A stretch of 7,537 bases of DNA from JAGOBX01 sp036733285 (GTDB lineage Bacteria; JAGOBX01), in contig DAINAU010000190.1 of assembly GCA_036733285.1 (NCBI GenBank), positions 1 to 7,537 on the forward strand, in the 5' to 3' direction. A program made the translations under genes and the position numbers. A model generated the notes under the pieces. It was not told where the DNA came from and searched no databases. It saw only the letters and a program-made list of their open reading frames with translations. Positions 6,341 to 7,537 of the stretch are shown here, in pieces; positions within the stretch are counted from its first letter, which is position 1; each line of letters begins with the position of its first letter.

Positions 6341-7111
6341 ATGGAAACCAGACAATGTCCGAAACATAAAAGTTTATATATTCTTCCAAGCTTATTTACT
6401 CTTGCCAATATGGGACTCGGGTATTACGCTATTATTCTGTCGCTTGAATACAAATGGATTCAGGCGTGCGCCGTCATTGTGATTGGAGTTTTAATGGACG
6501 GACTTGACGGCAGAATAGCGAGATATACAAAAACCACCAGCGAATTCGGATTGAATTTTGATTCCCTGGTTGACGTTATTTCTTTTGGAGTCGCGCCTGC
6601 GGTAGTAGCGTATCATTATTGGATGTCGGCGTTAAATCTTACCGAATACAGAACCCTCGGCTGGATTTTATCGTTTGTTTTTGTGGCGACCGGAGCTATG
6701 CGTCTTGCAAGATTCAACGTCGTTTCAAAATCCGATTTGCCGAATACGTATTTTCTCGGACTTCCGATTCCTGCGGGCGCGGGTATTTTATGTTCCATGA
6801 TATGGATTTATGAAAAATATCCGGCAATTAATTCGAATCCGGAATTGAGCGTAATTTTTAAAAAATTATTGCCGCTTACTATGTTAGTGGTAAGTTATCT
6901 TATGATTTCAAAAATAAGATATTATAGTTTCAAAAAAGCTAAATGGCTGTTTAAAATACCGGTAGTTACCGTGATTCTTGCGCTGGCTTTGCTGGCTTCG
7001 CTGTTTTTGTTTCCGTCAATCACTCTGTTTTCTATCGGAGTTATTTATATTTCGTCGGGTCCTATTCGGGCGATATTCAATATTTCAAAATTAAAAGAAA
7101 AAAACGTATAA
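6341..7111 (+). CDS. pssA: CDP-diacylglycerol--serine O-phosphatidyltransferase
   Basis: 256 residues, an integral membrane enzyme that joins CDP-diacylglycerol and L-serine to give phosphatidylserine and CMP, the precursor of phosphatidylethanolamine. The CDP-alcohol phosphotransferase motif D-xx-DG-xx-AR-x8-G-x3-D-x3-D is complete: D53, D56, G57, A60, R61, G70, D74, D78. Phosphatidylserine-synthase-type segments follow: MRLARFNV (120-127) and FLGLPIPAGAG (138-148), which separate it from the phosphatidylglycerophosphate synthases. Hydrophobic helices lie near 13-34, 38-55, 80-96, 106-120, 143-156, 177-190, 207-224 and 226-240, as expected for this fold. The start at 6341 is the first possible one, since an in-frame TGA sits at 6335-6337. 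Only a weak GGGA (6326-6329) precedes it. The decarboxylase psd, often adjacent, is not in the window; leuC follows 28 nt later. Confidence 0.95.
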   Translation: METRQCPKHKSLYILPSLFTLANMGLGYYAIILSLEYKWIQACAVIVIGVLMDGLDGRIARYTKTTSEFGLNFDSLVDVISFGVAPAVVAYHYWMSALNLTEYRTLGWILSFVFVATGAMRLARFNVVSKSDLPNTYFLGLPIPAGAGILCSMIWIYEKYPAINSNPELSVIFKKLLPLTMLVVSYLMISKIRYYSFKKAKWLFKIPVVTVILALALLASLFLFPSITLFSIGVIYISSGPIRAIFNISKLKEKNV

Positions 7112-7126
7112 AATTTTCTAATAAAA

Positions 7127-7131
7127 GGCGG
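7127..7131 (+). promoter_or_regulatory. Ribosome binding site of leuC
   Basis: AAAAGGCGG (7123-7131) contains GGCGG ending 8 nt before the ATG at 7140. It marks the start of a reading frame that would be easy to miss because it is cut by the window edge. No promoter or terminator is visible in the 28-nt pssA-leuC gap, so the two genes are probably co-transcribed. Confidence 0.55.
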
Positions 7132-7139
7132 TATTTAAA

Positions 7140-7537
7140 ATGGGAATGACAATTACTGAAAAAATTCTTGCGGAACATTCAAATAACAGTTCCGTAAAAC
7201 AGGGACAATTAATAAACGCAAAAGTCGATCTTGCGCTTGGAAACGATATTACCGCTCCGATAGCTATAAAAGAAGTAAGAAAAATGGGCGTAAAAAAAGT
7301 GTTCGATAAAGACAGAGTCGTTTTGGTTCCGGATCATTTCACTCCTAATAAAGACATAAAAAGCGCGGAGCAGGTTAAAATGCTGAGAGATTTCGCCGCG
7401 GAATACGGCTTATCCAATTATTTTGAAGTGGGCTGTATGGGCGTTGAACACGCGTTATTGCCCGAGCGGGGATTGACGCTTCCCGGAGACCTTGTAATAG
7501 GCGCGGATTCGCATACCTGCACCTACGGAGCGTTAGG
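7140..7537 (+). CDS. leuC: 3-isopropylmalate dehydratase large subunit (5' part, truncated by window)
   Basis: The first 132 residues are present; the family member is about 420 residues, so roughly two thirds lie beyond the right edge. LeuC with the small subunit LeuD isomerises 2-isopropylmalate to 3-isopropylmalate in leucine synthesis, using a [4Fe-4S] cluster. The start MGMTITEKIL, GNDITAPIAI (34-43), PDHFTP (64-69), EHALLPERG (103-111) and GADSHTCTYGA (121-131) are characteristic of the LeuC/aconitase superfamily, in the shorter LeuC type that resembles homoaconitase. The cluster cysteines are expected in the unseen part. Homoaconitase or another hydro-lyase of this superfamily (for example dimethylmalate dehydratase) cannot be fully excluded from the N-terminus. 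A leuD gene downstream would settle it. The frame is intact to the last base. Confidence 0.92.
   Translation, partial: MGMTITEKILAEHSNNSSVKQGQLINAKVDLALGNDITAPIAIKEVRKMGVKKVFDKDRVVLVPDHFTPNKDIKSAEQVKMLRDFAAEYGLSNYFEVGCMGVEHALLPERGLTLPGDLVIGADSHTCTYGAL

Overview
This is an AT-rich bacterial window with tightly packed genes, all on the + strand. It holds five complete, recognisable genes or families (a membrane protein with a spermidine-synthase-like domain, ribH, nusB, mazG, pssA), one large unnamed TPR protein, and the 5' part of leuC, which runs off the right edge. Stops are TAA or TGA. Two genes end in TGA and tryptophan is written TGG, so the standard bacterial code applies. The content (class II type PssA, LeuC of the 'MGMT...EKIL' type, NusB, MazG, large Tyr/Lys/Asn-rich TPR proteins) fits an AT-rich Gram-negative or candidate-phylum bacterium. 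An Elusimicrobiota/Endomicrobia-like host is a guess from style only. I see no rRNA, tRNA, CRISPR array, insertion sequence or phage gene.

Layout. Bases 1-133 are non-coding and contain a good sigma70-like promoter for the first gene. Bases 134-2191 encode a 685-residue polytopic membrane protein with a central Rossmann methyltransferase/aminopropyltransferase fold. This gene is clearly more AT-rich than the rest. Bases 2192-2270 form a leader with a perfect TATAAT box. From 2271 onward the genes follow closely: ribH (riboflavin pathway), nusB (7 nt later), a membrane-anchored TPR protein (28 nt later, TTG start with a strong AAGGAG), mazG (ATGA overlap of 4 nt), a 127-nt gap with a possible 32-codon ORF, pssA (phosphatidylserine synthase) and leuC (28 nt later).

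How the genes fit together. The 2271-7537 block looks like one housekeeping transcription unit: flavin synthesis, rRNA antitermination, nucleotide-pool cleaning, phospholipid head-group synthesis and leucine synthesis. ribH-nusB is a widely conserved pair, and pssA beside a leucine gene recalls the known psd-pssA-leuA arrangement. The TPR protein is translationally coupled to mazG but has no evident pathway. I found no clear new multi-gene system. The points most worth checking are the membrane protein's aminopropyltransferase-like domain, which has lost the catalytic Asp; a MazG whose C-terminal catalytic half is degraded while the N-terminal half is intact; and the short ORF in frame with pssA.
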